The notes under the pieces are model-generated. The model saw only the letters and a program-made list of their open reading frames with translations, made no database searches and was not told the origin of the DNA. Position numbers and translations under genes: made by a program. Positions 1 through 11,625 of a DNA stretch of 64,000 nt are shown in pieces. The DNA comes from Vesta saturnalis (taxonomy: Eukaryota; Arthropoda; Insecta; Coleoptera; Lampyridae): assembly GCA_036346205.1 (NCBI GenBank), contig JARFJB010001978.1, forward strand, positions 107,501-171,500. Direction: 5' to 3'. The first letter of the stretch is position 1, and every line of letters starts with the position of its first letter.

Positions 1-9
1 ACGTAGTTA

Positions 10-380
10 GTGAGGACAGACAACAGAGTAATAGAGGACAATTTATGCTTCAAAGAATTCTTTAAAGATTTTTCTCATCGATGTCAGGAAAACTACAGTC
101 ACAGCACTTACGTGACAATTGATGAGATGCTGCCAAACTTCCGTGGAAAATGCAGCTTTCGCGTTTATATGCCAAAGAAACCTGGAAAGTTTGGTATTAA
201 GGTTTGAGTCACAGACTCAAAACCTATTTCACATCGAAATTGAGGTTTTCATTCCTAACCAAAAAGAGGCCACTATTTCATAAGTACATCTACTAGAGAT
301 TTAGTTAACAGAATGGTATCACACATAGAAAATACAGAAACATAACGTGTGACAATTTCTTCACATCTATACCTCTCGAC
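10..380 (+). pseudogene. piggyBac-type transposase fragment
   Basis: This is a decayed piece of the catalytic core of a piggyBac-family (DDE) transposase. The first frame (10-207) ends in the family block TIDEMLPNFRGKCSFR followed by MPKKPGKFGIK, which carries one catalytic Asp. It stops at a TGA where the family has a Trp. Homology continues past the stop with frame changes: a DSKTYFTSK block near 212-245, then EVFIPNQKE, and finally RNITCDNFFTSIPL at about 331-375, which holds a second catalytic Asp. A TAG lies just before the first frame, so no start is present. The homology stops where the ACGAC array begins. Inference: an old insertion, non-functional. Confidence 0.85.
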
Positions 381-1070
381 CGACACGACACGACGACACG
401 ACACACACGACACGACACACGACACGACACACGAACACACACGACACACGACACACGACACACGACACGACACGACACACGACACGACACACGACACGAC
501 ACGACACGACACGACACGACACGACACACGACACGAGCACGACACACACGACACGACACGACACGACACACGACACACGACACGACACACGACACACGAC
601 ACAGACAACGACACGACAACACACACGACACGCGACACGACACGCGACAACGATACGACACACAACGCACGACACCCGACACAACAGACAGACACACGAC
701 ACAATCGACACACGACACGCGACACGACACGAAACGACTACGACACGACAACGACTTCACGACACGACACGACACGCGACACGCGACACGCGACTCGCGA
801 CACGCGACACGCAGCACGCGACACGCCACATGCGACACGCGACACGCGACACACGACACACGACTCATGACGCACGGCACACGGCACGACACTACACGAA
901 CACGATACGAGCACGAACACGACCGACACGACACGACACACGACACGACACGACACGGCAGACGACATACGACACACGACACGACGACACACGATACGCA
1001 GTACACGACACACGGCACATGACACACGACACACGACACACGGCACACGACACACGACACACAACACACT
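376..1070. repeat. ACGAC/ACACG-type satellite array
   Basis: About 700 bp built almost only from ACGAC, ACACGAC and ACGCGAC words, drifting to CACACGACA near the right end. The short unit has no stop in several frames, so long artificial reading frames of Arg/Val/Cys/Ser or Asp/Thr/His appear on both strands. These are not genes. The array begins within the piggyBac fragment. Confidence 0.95.
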
Positions 1071-1841
1071 AACATTATTGCCACCAAAGTTTGTCAAACG
1101 TAGTAAAATCAGGTTATAAGTCAATTTAGCGTTATTGAAGAAGTCGATTGCATAACTTTATATACCTACATATGTAGGTACACGAAGGGTGGAAGGTATA
1201 AATTAAAAACCTTTTTATAACTGTATTCCATCTTACGCGCTTTCTTACGAATTATCTAAAGATAATTCCAAATGGGTAACCCGACTTTTCTTAACCAACT
1301 TCATACCCATCTTGGAAAGTTGTTACTACCTCTGATTGTTTCCCTACACCGTAATTGATTATAAATCTATAAATCATTTTTTTAATTTGCTATGGAACTT
1401 TGATCTGGTAATTTATGAGATTTACCCTCTTGAATATATACGAATTATCCTTTTTTAATCGATCATAATTGTTTATAAAGCCAATGTTTAAATTAGTTTT
1501 CTTTTTCATGTCCCCATACGAGATTTTATTAAAATAGCCAAATAATTTTAAAGGCAGTATAAATTAGTATTTACATCAATGGGAATTTTGAAATTCAATT
1601 CTTAAATTGTAAAAGGTAACGAGCCGCTACAACTCAAACCTTGATATAATATTAGTTGAAATGTTTAAAGAAAGGCTGCTAATAAAATTTATTATGGCCA
1701 TGATTCATGTTATATTTGCGTCAAATGTTTTAACTCGTTCCAGTGGTGTGGGTTGAGCCTTAATTTATAAATTTTTATTATGAGTATTTATGTGTATGAG
1801 TGCTGCTTACTAACTGATTGCACATTAAACTAATTCAGTAA
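1071..1841. other. No recognisable feature
   Basis: AT-rich sequence with stops in all frames. I see no coding motif, repeat or RNA gene. Confidence 0.6.
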
Positions 1842-1956
1842 TGTGTGTAGGTGTGTGCAGGTGTGTGCAGGTGTGTGTCGGTGTGAGTTGGTGTGCAGGT
1901 ATATGTAGGTGTGTGTAGGTGTGTGTAGCTATGTGTAAGTGTGTAGGCGTGTGTAG
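1842..1956. repeat. GTGTGTAG minisatellite
   Basis: About 14 degenerate copies of an 8-bp unit, GTGTGTAG/GTGTGCAG. It is immediately followed by another tandem repeat of different sequence. Confidence 0.85.
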
Positions 1957-1974
1957 ATATATAATTAATTTTCG

Positions 1975-2098
1975 TTCGCGATCTTTTGCCGTGTGCGATT
2001 TTTAGTTGTATGCGATTATTTGTCGCATGCGATCATTTACCGTGCGGCATTCTGACCGCGATCATTTATCGCGTAACCTTTTGGCTGCGACCTTTTGA
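1975..2098. repeat. Degenerate 17-bp tandem repeat, TGCGATCATTTGTCG type
   Basis: Four clean 17-bp units start at 1975, 1992, 2009 and 2026, then three or four more degenerate units follow. Each has a GCGAT start and a half-palindromic CG end. The CpG content is high against the AT-rich surroundings. Confidence 0.7.
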
Positions 2099-2689
2099 CA
2101 TATATTCTACTTTTTCTTGTTATAATTAAACTCATTTTTGCAGTACACGTCATAACTATGCCTTCAAATGGAGCATAATAATAAAAACAACATCTGTTTA
2201 ATTAATCAATCAATTTATTTCAATTACATATCATTCCTTTATTTATATTTACCTTTGTATTTTGTACAGAGTTTCTTAAAAATAATGTTTTCCATAACTA
2301 TTAGTTGTGCTTAACAGCTTAATTTACAACTTCGCCTGGTTAGTGAACAGACTATGTAGAAGTTTGCAGTTTTTACACTCACGTCCTACTTTGTTGACCT
2401 AGATTTCATGACAAAATCGAAAAAAATAGTATTCTTTTGTTTTCGACTTATGATAGCCAAACGTCGATATTTCTACAGTTTTTTCAAGGTCTTATACCTC
2501 GCTTATTATACTGACATATTTCGTCCACGGTACTTATATATTGCGAAGTGCCGAATTCAGTGACGTGCTTAGAATTTTTCTAGGGGGTGCGGTTTTTGAG
2601 TAATATTATTAACTTGCATTTTTTAAATGGGAATGATAGTTGGCTTGATAACCATCAGATGCAGTTCTTTCTTAACTTTTCAAAAATAT
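2099..2689. other. No recognisable feature
   Basis: AT-rich with stops in all frames. Nothing is supported. Confidence 0.55.
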
Positions 2690-3133
2690 GAATATTGACA
2701 TTCCTGAAAAACATCTTCCAAACATTTTTTTCTCAATAAGACTGTGCCTCAGCCCATAATGCAACAAAATCGAACTCACTGTACAGTGCATCCCATTTTG
2801 GTTGAGACAGCCAAGTATCTCGGTTGTTGTTGAATATAGAACCTTGCGGTTTTCGCGGTCCTATGCCACTTTTTTCTGAAACTCAAGATGTCCTGAACGG
2901 ACATTGACATTGACATTGACGGAATATTGACATTCCTGAAAAACATCTTCCAAACATTTTTTTCTCAATAAGACGGTGCCCCGCCATAATGCAACAAAAT
3001 CGAACACACTGTACAGTGCATCCCATTTTGGTTGAGACAGCCAAGTATCTCGGTTGTTGTTGAATATAGAACCTTGCGGTTTTCGCGGTCCTATGCCACT
3101 TTTTTCTGAAACTCAAGATGTCCTGAACGGATT
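2690..3133. repeat. Tandem duplication of transposon end plus flank
   Basis: Two copies about 230-232 bp apart (about 2690-2901 and 2922-3133), joined by a short TGACAT run. Each copy holds about 90 bp of flank and the first ~120 bp of the transposon terminal repeat starting CAGTGCATCC. The second copy is the real left end of the element at 3014. Confidence 0.85.
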
Positions 3134-3301
3134 TTTCCTAACTTCTTTCGTTCATAAGTTACAGGGCGTTTTTGAAAATTCACTTTTTGGACCCCCTCCA
3201 TATCTACGAAGTTTCTCAGCGATAATGTCAAATTGAAAACTTATCCCATAGATAATTTTATATAGAATTCAGTGGCGCACTCAATTTTTTTTCGGGTATG
3301 G
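3014..3301. repeat. Left terminal inverted repeat of the 3.0-5.2 kb element
   Basis: About 288 bp, the inverse complement of 4909-5198 with scattered substitutions. It includes the TATCTCGGTTGTTGTTGAA segment. Confidence 0.9.
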
Positions 3302-3673
3302 GTATGGGGATACGACTCAAACTGATGATTTTTTCAATGGAACACCCTCATTAAATTCCTTATTCTTTTTCCTTCAAAATGATATATAATATATAAACAT
3401 AAATTCTTCAAAAATGCTCCAAAATCACTAAAACATTGATTTTTAATAGTACGCTATGGATTTTTCATACAAAAAAAGTTCAACTTGAAGAAATACTACT
3501 TGTCATATTTCCATGAAAGGAACAAGAACAATACTAACACTAACTCACTAACAAAACACAAAACGTAGGTAACTAATAGCAACAAATAAATAGTAATAAA
3601 AAGTTCATAATGTAGAATAAGCAACTAATTATATATTTACTCATACTATTTCATTTTGAAATTATTCGGTAAC

Positions 3674-4803
3674 TTATTCATTGAATTGTTCAAATTGTCC
3701 ATTTTCCCTAACACACAATTGACACAATTTCTTAATACGTCTTAATGCATTTAAAATTATGAAAGGCCGATTTTGTAAATTCTGGAAAACTGCCTCTGTT
3801 GTTGCACGAAGCTCTTCAATATTATTGTGCCTCTTACCGTATATTTTATTTTTCAAAAGACCCCACAAAAAATAGTCTAACACTGACAAATCAGGTGACC
3901 TTGCAGGACACCTAATGGGTCCATTTGTTCCAATCTAATGGTCCTGGAAAGTTTCTTCTAAAAATGGCACAGTCAACCTCGAATTGTGGGCAGGGGCACC
4001 GTCTTGTTGGAAGTAAATGGCATTAGGATAGGCGAGGGGAACATTCTCCAGGCATTCTGGTATTACTTCTTCTAAAATTGCCAAGTACCTATTCGCGTTG
4101 AGAGCCCCTTCAAAAATGCGGTATTTTATTGATGTCCCCAATAAGAAAGAGGCTACATTAAAACCAAATCGACCCTGTTGTTGTTGCTCAAAAATTAGGT
4201 GTTGGTTTTCATCATACCAGTGCCTTGTATTTTGCCTGTTAAATAAACCGGCACTGCTTATATGGGCCTCGTCTGACCATATGACTTTACTCGCAAAATT
4301 ATTGTCCCTTCGAGTTTGGTTCAAAAACCAATTATAGAAATTCACACGCCTCGCTGCATCACCAGGGTATAAATACTGGACAATATTCACTTTGTAGGGT
4401 TTCAATTTGTGTTCTTTTAAAACTCTTTGTACCCGTGATCGGGGAACGCCAGTGTCATTTTCTAACTTCGTCCAAGAACTCTGAGGAGAGGCACGGACGC
4501 TGGCTAAGACATTTATTTCATCCACTTCATTATTTTCTTTGTTATACGTCTTCAGTCGAGGTTTAGAATACGCACCATAAATTAGTAGACTATTCTTTAG
4601 TCGAAATATCGTTGCTCGACTAGGTTGACGCCTCTCTGGATATCTAACGTTTTAAAAACAATATGTCATATAATGTCTTACTGTAAATTACTAGTTTACC
4701 TGTTTAAATATAATTCTAATGCTTCGTCAACATTTTCATGGCATTGATTGAAACATTGTACGATATCATACTTTTCGTTGTTCTGAAAAAATCTTTCAGC
4801 CAT
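3674..4803 (-). pseudogene. IS630/Tc1-like transposase, one intron, one in-frame stop
   Basis: DDE transposase that would cut and paste the enclosing element. The start ATG (4801-4803) begins MAERFFQNNEKYDIV. Exon 1 (4803-4700) joins exon 2 (4643-3674) across a 56-bp GT-AG intron (4699-4644), which restores the frame at LNR/YPERRQPSRATIFRL, the N-terminal helix-turn-helix region typical of insect copies. Catalytic motifs follow: IWSDEAH, QQDGAPAH and RSPDLS, with 36 residues between the second and third Asp by my count. The C terminus ends LCVRENGQFEQFNE. Length would be about 357 codons, normal for the family. The only lesion I see is TAG at 3935-3937, where relatives have the Trp of a WIG motif. 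Splicing is inferred from frame and homology, not shown. Confidence 0.88.
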
Positions 4804-4908
4804 TATAAAATTTCACAAATTAACGAAATCGCCAAACACAAACACAATAAAACGCATCAAAACTTATCATCATGACAGCAGATGTGTTTGAGTCTTATCT
4901 CCATAACG

Positions 4909-5198
4909 ATACCCCGGAAAAAAAATTGAGTGCGCCTCTGGATTCTACGTAAAATTCTCTACGGGACAAGTTTTTAATTTGACGTTATCGCTGAGAAACT
5001 TCTTAGATATGGAGGGGATCCGAAAAGTGAGGATTTTCAAAAACACCCTGTAATTTATAAACGAAAGAAGTTAGACAAAATCGGTTCAGGCCATCTTGAG
5101 TTTCACAAAAAAGTAGCACGGGACCGCGGAAACCGCAAGGTTCTATCTTCAACAACAACCGAGATATCTGGCTGTCTCAACCAAAATAGGATGCACTG
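4909..5198. repeat. Right terminal inverted repeat of the 3.0-5.2 kb element
   Basis: Inverse complement of 3014-3301. The outermost bases GGATGCACTG are followed by the TA target dinucleotide. Confidence 0.9.
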
Positions 5199-5200
5199 TA

Positions 5201-5540
5201 CATATGAGTTATGGAATATAATACTCGGAATTATAAACTTTAAAACGGTACTATGACCGAAGCTGAACAAATTCTATCTACCAGAGGTTCCATGGATATA
5301 CATCTCAACATATAAACAATAAAATTTATTTGGAGTTTAATTTGCATTCACACAGCGATACGCAATTATTGTTATGTTTTAAAACGCAACAAAAACACTG
5401 CCATTTTTTTATTGACATTGTATCCCTATAGCCCATGTGTAGGAAGTAGGAAGTTAGTGGAAAAACAACGCATTGATATTTTAATGCTCTTGTGATATGG
5501 AGAAAGAAGGAGAACACAAAGCAAAGATTGTGAATTGTTC
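5201..5540. other. No recognisable feature
   Basis: Flank of the transposon. No supported coding or repeat feature. Confidence 0.5.
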
Positions 5541-6300
5541 AACATGTGTCTCGAACACAATATTTTAGTCTACGGTAAGGAAGAGTTTACGAAAATTTGA
5601 AGAAACGCGATCTGTGAGTTTTATCAGGGATGTGCATATCCAGGGTGACAAATAGCAAAAAACGTCTAAATGCGACGTTGGGTTTCGTGAACAATTCACA
5701 CGTTTCTGTTCGTTAACTTGCTCAAAGCCGTGCTACAGATAAACGTACTGCATATCGAATGTTAAAGAAGGAAGGGCGACATCTGTACAAACCTGCTTAA
5801 TTTGAAGAAATACGATGGACATTGTTTACAAAAATATTTGTTCTACTAATGTGGCAATATCTTTCAATGAAATAGTTAAGAAGCAACTGGGCTTCAGAAA
5901 ATCCTCATTGGTATCTAGAAGAACATACTTAATATCTGCAGAAAGTCAATGTTTGGGCTAGAATTGCTTTATTTTTCTAAGGTGATATTATCGTCAATGA
6001 TTATGTATACTTCTTACGGTTTAAGTTGGTTCCTATAATAGCTGTTTCATTTCCAAATGAAGATAATCAAGATATACCCCACTATCGAATATGGCAGCAA
6101 GGCGGAGCCCTTCCTCACCTGAGACAACATTCGCCAGTTCCTTAACGACACTGTCCCTAATCCGTTCGCTTGATTTAACACTACTAGATTTTTTTCTACA
6201 GGGCCACATCAAAATTAAAGTTTACGTGGTCAGTCTGGAAGACACCCAAATCTTAAAAGATCGTATTCGAATAGAAAAATGGCGATCAATCCTGAAGTGA
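5541..6300 (+). pseudogene. Mariner/Tc1-like transposase relic
   Basis: A heavily decayed transposase with pieces in different frames but correct order. VRKFEETRSVS (about 5588) is the linker after the N-terminal helix-turn-helix. TAYRMLKKEGRHLYKPA (about 5748-5800) is the second helix-turn-helix. ASENPHWYLEEHT and KVNVWARIAL (about 5895-5970) follow the lost first Asp. WQQGGALPH (about 6090) stands at the second Asp site, where the family has QDGAPPH. RSLDLTLLDFF and GHIKIKVYVVSLEDTQILKDRIR (about 6160-6270) form the third-Asp region and C terminus. Frameshifts, stops and altered catalytic residues make it dead. No terminal repeats recognised. Confidence 0.75.
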
Positions 6301-7377
6301 TTTAAAATGTGGTTAATAGAATATATTACTGTCAGGTTGCTGTATTTAATATCTTTTACTTCTTCATTTGTTAGTTTTGCTCTAGCTAGTAATAAATTTA
6401 ATGAGTATGGTATTTTGTTAGCTTAATGTTGTTTACTGTAAATAGAGCAATACGTTGTCATATGTATGTGTCTAAATTAATACTAATAAACAAGATAAAT
6501 TGTTGAATACTTAATTGTGTTTTAAGGTTATTGAAGTTTTGCGCGGTGAAAAAGAAAAAGAAAAAAGGAATAAATAAACTGATTTCGCTGAAAAGATTTA
6601 AACTAAATGAAAAAATTGGCACTTAAGTAATTTACGTTGACAGGTCTCTAAGGTACTTTCAATCGTTTTAACCGTCATGGGAGACTATATTCATGAGTAT
6701 TGTTGAAATATACCTAAAAGCTGTTTTTCCTAGTTTTCTCACTATTTTTCTTACGTAAGCGTATTAACACTTTACATTGTTGGCGAGAGGAGGTTCTCTA
6801 TCAGATACATGACTATAAGGGTAACTTGTCGTTAATCAATGTTTTCTGCTACGCTTTTATTTTAAAGCGTAACAGTAATTGCGTATTTTCATTTGATGGC
6901 AAATTAAACACCAAACAATTTTTATTCAAAATATTTTTCCATGAAATCGATATTTACCGAGATATATAGGATATTTCATACTTTTGAGACACTCTGTAAG
7001 TAAAGCTATAGTAAAAAATACCTAAGGAGGTGATGTGAATGTTAACAAGATCGAAGTTGTCAACATTCTTAGTACATCTTGAATACGTGCAATAATGAAT
7101 TCTGAAACGATTTTTTTGCCTAGTGCCACGTGGTCACATCTATATATTATATATAAAAAAAAACATTACATACTTACAGAAAAAATTCAAAAGTTAAAAA
7201 ACAGTCATGATTAATCAAATATTAATAAATTTTATAAAATTGAAATTTTTTAAAGACGAACAGGTTAGCCACCGGTTACAGAGTGAATCAAAAAATAAAA
7301 GTTAATTCAGAAAAAAAATTCTGTTGAAATTGAGAACTTCGTTAAGACAGATCTGCAAGCTCTTCTCAAATTGTTTT
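6301..7377. other. No recognisable feature
   Basis: AT-rich intergenic sequence with no supported gene or clear repeat. Confidence 0.5.
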
Positions 7378-7644
7378 TCATTTTCGGATGCAGGAAAGGT
7401 ATTTGGAAAATCTATTCTTAAAAGAGCGCACAGTTGGGACTGGACAATAATATTCACATAAGCCACAATTCACCTTGTAACCACTTGATGGTAAAAGCAT
7501 ATTAACTTTGTCTTTCGTTTCCATAAGTGAAGATTTGAAACTAGTTTTGTTAGTGAAGGGAACTGTTACTGTCGAAAATGATTCTTTATCTGCGCGCTTA
7601 TATGATTTTAGCCAAGGGTAAGGGATGACACTATGTTCTAACAC
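7378..7644 (-). pseudogene. Penelope-like GIY-YIG endonuclease relic
   Basis: An 88-residue frame without a proper 5' end. Its last third, SGYKVNCGLCEYYC then TVRSFKNRFSKYL, lines up with the intact-looking endonuclease at 48.1 kb, where the matching block is SGVYKLSCSCGKVYIG then TKRSFDTRRKEH. The GIY-type tyrosine and the RSFxxR arginine are kept, but YIG has become YYC. The upstream TKDKVNMLLPS also fits the usual linker. I read it as a truncated Penelope-like element remnant. The assignment rests on this short alignment only. Confidence 0.5.
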
Positions 7645-8920
7645 TAAACCCTCTTCTAAGGATGCTTAACGATGTCTGATACTTTACGATATTATATTAT
7701 CGCGGTGGTCGAATCTACTTCAATATCCCCCTAAGGGTTGATACGGAAACTTCCCAGACGAAAGTTTTTTCGCCACGATAAAGAAACAAAATTCACTACC
7801 TCCACCGCCAAATGCGCTCAACTTTACGCTTTAGCATCTGTGACTGGAGTGATGTATGTACCTTTTAGTTTTCGCCATCGTCAATTTCATCTCAGTTAAC
7901 CAGTCATAAAAACATTACTTTAAATTACAACACGCGGCGAAAACGAAAGGCATTTCGAAAATGACTCGGGGAAATTACGTCATGGATTAAACTGCGCTCC
8001 CATGGTACCTCAAGAAAATTATCATAGTAACAAAATATTTTTCGTCAGCTAAATCCTTTGGATAATGAACCTTAAACTAACGTACATAGAATCCAAACCC
8101 TTCGTCTTTAGATTAAAAATTTACCTAAATAACCATTTATGCGTCCAAAATTTATTCCACAAAATGTCCAATTTTAATAATCTATACTCCGTTCACGATG
8201 TTGGATACTAGTGAGTTTCTTAAAGTTCGAAAAAAACAACGAGTCTTCGGTAGATTTTGAACACACGTGACAGAACGTTTATGCTAATTTATTTAAAATG
8301 TGAAGAAAATAACAGGAAGGTATGCCTGTATAATGTTGCCTTCGATGTGAAAAAAATAAACCATTTGATCAAACAGTGATTCTTACAATTTGGAAGATAA
8401 TGATAAACTCTCTCTCTCTCTTTCGAAATCTTTATGTTTTAAAGATAAGCGTTATTAAAAAGAACATTCTATATCTGTTAACTGGGATCGAATAAGATAA
8501 TAACTCAATGCATTCCGAAACTGTAATACTAGGAAACAATGTCACATGAAACTAAAAGTCTTTAAAATTTAAATCTTTGACTAAATGTGCTGAGTCATTG
8601 GAATTTTTGGAATGAAGAAAGGCGAAGTTAATGTGTGATTTAAATATGTTGTCTGTTCGAAAGCTTGGAGACGAGAGTCCCTATATAAGCTAGAATAGGT
8701 TCCATTGGAATGTCAGTTTTGTGTATTCCAGATGTATAGAAGCTGAATGCTTGATTTCTTGTAAATAAGTTTTTACTATACGCTTAATTTTAAATGATGA
8801 GATAATCAAGTTACTGTATAATTCTTGTTTTTCAACCATTCTACTCTCATAAATAAAAGCGTTTTCAATAGTTTAGTTGTTTTAATTAAGAGTTCCGTAA
8901 CAAGTTGAGTGTATGATCAA
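7645..8920. other. No recognisable feature
   Basis: AT-rich, with a short CT run at about 8409-8421. No supported gene. Confidence 0.5.
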
Positions 8921-9095
8921 CGTGTGCGTGTGCGTGTGCTTGTGCGTGTGTGCGCGCGTTTGTGTGTGTGTGAGTGTGTGTGTGTGTGCGTGCGTGCGTA
9001 CGTGCGTGCGTTCGTGCGTGCGTGCGTTCGTGCGTGCGTGCGTGCGTGCTGTGCGTGCGTGCGTGCGTGCGTGCGTGCGTGGTGTGTGTGTGTGT
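8921..9095. repeat. GTGC/GTGT microsatellite
   Basis: About 175 bp of GTGTGC, then GTGT, then GTGCGTGC repeats with a few single-base changes. Artificial Val/Cys or Thr/His/Ala/Arg frames arise from it. Confidence 0.95.
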
Positions 9096-9925
9096 AATTG
9101 AACATACAAATAAATCAGGTATAATTTTCGAATGTAAGGTGTTGACCGCTTAGATGGAGAATCCGCCGGTATAAAACGATAGGGTAGAAAATAATTATTA
9201 TTCCACCTAATATCTGGACCTTAATGTTTCTTGCAACAGCAAATTCATAAAATGTTTGTAAATACATTAATTAACACGGTGTCGACTGATTGCCACTTTC
9301 CATTCATAATGAAGTCGTATAACTGTTTAATAATAAACACATATTATGAAGCCTGCGAACAGATCCCTTATTAGAATACAGCCCCCAATGCATAAATAAA
9401 TTAGATCACAATCTGTAGATAGGATTATAAGATGTAATGATAATTATGCAATCTCCGTTGAGAAAAACAACCCTTATTAATAATAGATTGGTTAATTACT
9501 TGTTCATATGCCTACGTAATGTTGAAGTCGACTTTCTCTTTTAAGGTGAAAATAAATTCATATATAGTCATGATCATAATATTACAGAAACGAAATTAAA
9601 GAAATGTGATAATCTTAATAAGAATCATGGTAATAAAAATTTAAAAACATGCTAATAAAAATAATATGAGAAAATACACATTTAATTTTAACTGTATGTT
9701 ACGCAAGTAATTATTACCTTTCAATCCTTTAAATGAGGTTTTTATATCATTGAAATATTTGATAAAAGTCTCTAATAAATTTTAATAGTAAACACAGATT
9801 AAATGTACTATCTTTTACATCTAATGATTATTCTGTCACCCTTATCAGAATACAGATTTTTAAGACAAGATAATCTTGTAAGCTATCAGCTTAAGATCGA
9901 GAATTTCCCCGAGGTTAAAAATGAT
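9096..9925. other. No recognisable feature
   Basis: AT-rich. Nothing supported. Confidence 0.5.
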
Positions 9926-9929
9926 TAAC

Positions 9930-10045
9930 AAAAAATGCGCCCCCACCCACTTGCGCGCGAAAAAATGGCCGCGCAAGTGCCTCACAGCTCAAGGGCTTTT
10001 GTGACGTCATAATCCAAGATGGCGGCGCAAGTGCCTCCTTTCTAC
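9930..10045 (+). promoter_or_regulatory. CpG-rich patch with CRE and YY1-like words
   Basis: A short GC-rich island in AT-rich DNA. It holds a perfect CRE/ATF palindrome TGACGTCA (10002-10009) followed by AAGATGGCGGC (10016-10026), which equals the classic YY1 core. The word GCGCAAGTGCCTC occurs twice (9971 and 10026) and its inverse complement near 9948. It could be a promoter or the 5' end of a mobile element. No adjacent coding sequence supports either reading. Confidence 0.3.
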
Positions 10046-11285
10046 TAATGAATAGTTAGGGCTATAACCAATATTCTATAGTCAGTGAATATCCAAACGT
10101 ACCGGGTTCTAGCTACTTTTCTATTGAAACGTGCAAAAATCTGGTACAACGAGGTGCAAAAGCTGTATGTGCTAAGTATATAAAAAAGAATTGAAACCTT
10201 AACTGTATAAAATGAAAAAAAAAAGGATAAAACTTCTATAATATGGAAAACATTTTATTTCCAGGTAATAGACGTGACACTATATGTGGCCTTTATGAGT
10301 AAACGCAAGAAATAAAGTAACACGAAGTTACATCTCAGCACTGATGTATTAATAGACTTTAGTTATATTCGATTCCCGTTACCGTCTACCTTGTATGAGG
10401 TTTTCTCAGGGGGTTTTCCTCATACACATGTAGCGACATGGTCACTGCGTACATGCACACCATGAGTGGCTACTTAAGCGAATGCTGAGGTAGTAATTTC
10501 CTGCTCAGAACCCTAGCTCCGTTCCTTCCTATCCTATCCTGACTACATCCATCCTTAATCCCACTATGCATATAATACGTAATGTATGTAGGTACGCTGG
10601 GAATCCATGATTGTGGCTGAAGGAGCTCAGAAAGCTCGAGCAGTCCGCCCTACCCATTGGGGAGGGAATGAAATACGTGGCCTCTTCCCCTTTTCCTGCC
10701 CCCACCCACCCAATTTCGAATATGCTGGCTTATTGTACATATACTTATTTTAACTTATTTAATGGACAACTACTGTTTATTCCAATATTTGTAAACCGGC
10801 TGAACTTACTACGTAGGTCTTTCATAAGTCGGCTAATCTTGAAACCAATAACAGTGATACAAAATTGTTGATACTAACGTTTGTTCTATTGTCGTGGTAA
10901 TCGTGGTAAATAGGAGCAAGAGTTGATATCGATATTTTTAACTTAATTGTAGTTGCTCTTATATTAAATGAACAAACCCAATATTGTCAATAAACAAAAT
11001 ACACGGATGGAAAATTTTGTATGTAAATATTGTATTAATCAAATACTGACGTTTCATCGTTTACCACAAACATAAGGCGATATTAAGAATTAATTCTTTT
11101 TTCCATTTGACATGATTAATTTATTTAGTTTCATATTTTTATAGCATGGTTTTGTGCACAATATACATTAACTAATCTCTGTTACTTTGCTTACATATGT
11201 GTTAGTACCCTAGATCTGTGCGTTTTTTTAATTCCGAACTCACTTTCCGTAGCCAATTTCATCGACTTCTTCGGCACATAATGTG
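10046..11285. other. No recognised gene; GC-richer patch at 10.4-10.7 kb
   Basis: Mostly AT-rich. The stretch 10380-10720 is more GC-rich and looks like part of a dispersed repeat, but I cannot name it. An 86-codon frame at 10611-10871 shows no motif. Confidence 0.4.
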
Positions 11286-11289
11286 TTAG

Positions 11290-11580
11290 GATTTCCGATT
11301 AGAAATTGTAGGAATTTTTCAAACATCAATGCTTTAAACACGTTATGTAGTCTTGTACGCTCTCGATTGGAATATGCTGTGATTGTATGGTACCCTTATT
11401 ATGAATACAGTAAATGCAGTATTGAAGCCGTCCAAGAGAGATTTTTAAGATAATTATGACTAAGAAGCTGCTGTACATATCCCAGTAGAGAATTTGCCGA
11501 TAGAACATTATTTGAAATTTTTAAAATTGTATCTCATAAATTTAAGTGTTCATCTGTCTTATTGTTCTCTACAAATTTCT
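11290..11580 (+). pseudogene. LINE reverse-transcriptase C-terminal relic
   Basis: The plus-strand translation gives RNCRNFSNINALNTLCSL, then VRSRLEYAVIVWYPYYEY, then SIEAVQERFLR. This is the conserved region just after the polymerase domain of jockey-type and related non-LTR retrotransposons, usually L(Y/C)xSLVRSxLEYxxxVWxP...IExVQxRFLR. Stops follow directly. The upstream polymerase and endonuclease are not recognisable, so only a fragment remains. Confidence 0.75.
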
Positions 11581-11582
11581 AG

Positions 11583-11625
11583 AAACACATACACACACAC
11601 ACACATACACACAAGCGCGTACGCA
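11583..11625. repeat. Short CA microsatellite
   Basis: ACAC repeats with ACACAT and GCGCGTACGC interruptions. Confidence 0.8.

Larger units (their letters stand above)
3014..5198. mobile_element. IS630/Tc1-like transposon with long terminal inverted repeats
   Basis: The left end CAGTGCATCC starts at 3014 and its inverse complement GGATGCACTG ends at 5198. Each is bordered by TA (3012-3013 and 5199-5200), the target duplication of this superfamily. The element is 2185 bp and contains one minus-strand transposase gene with a single in-frame stop. It is the best preserved long-inverted-repeat element in the window. Confidence 0.9.

Noticed and set aside
273..1124. Cys/Arg/Val-rich and Asp/Thr/His-rich frames in the ACGAC array
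   Set aside because: Stop-free because of the repeat unit; no domain.
1842..1956. Possible telomere-type repeat
   Set aside because: GTGTGTAG differs from the insect TTAGG repeat and the array is short and internal.
10611..10871. 86-codon frame in a GC-richer patch
   Set aside because: No motif; the patch looks like part of an unidentified dispersed repeat.
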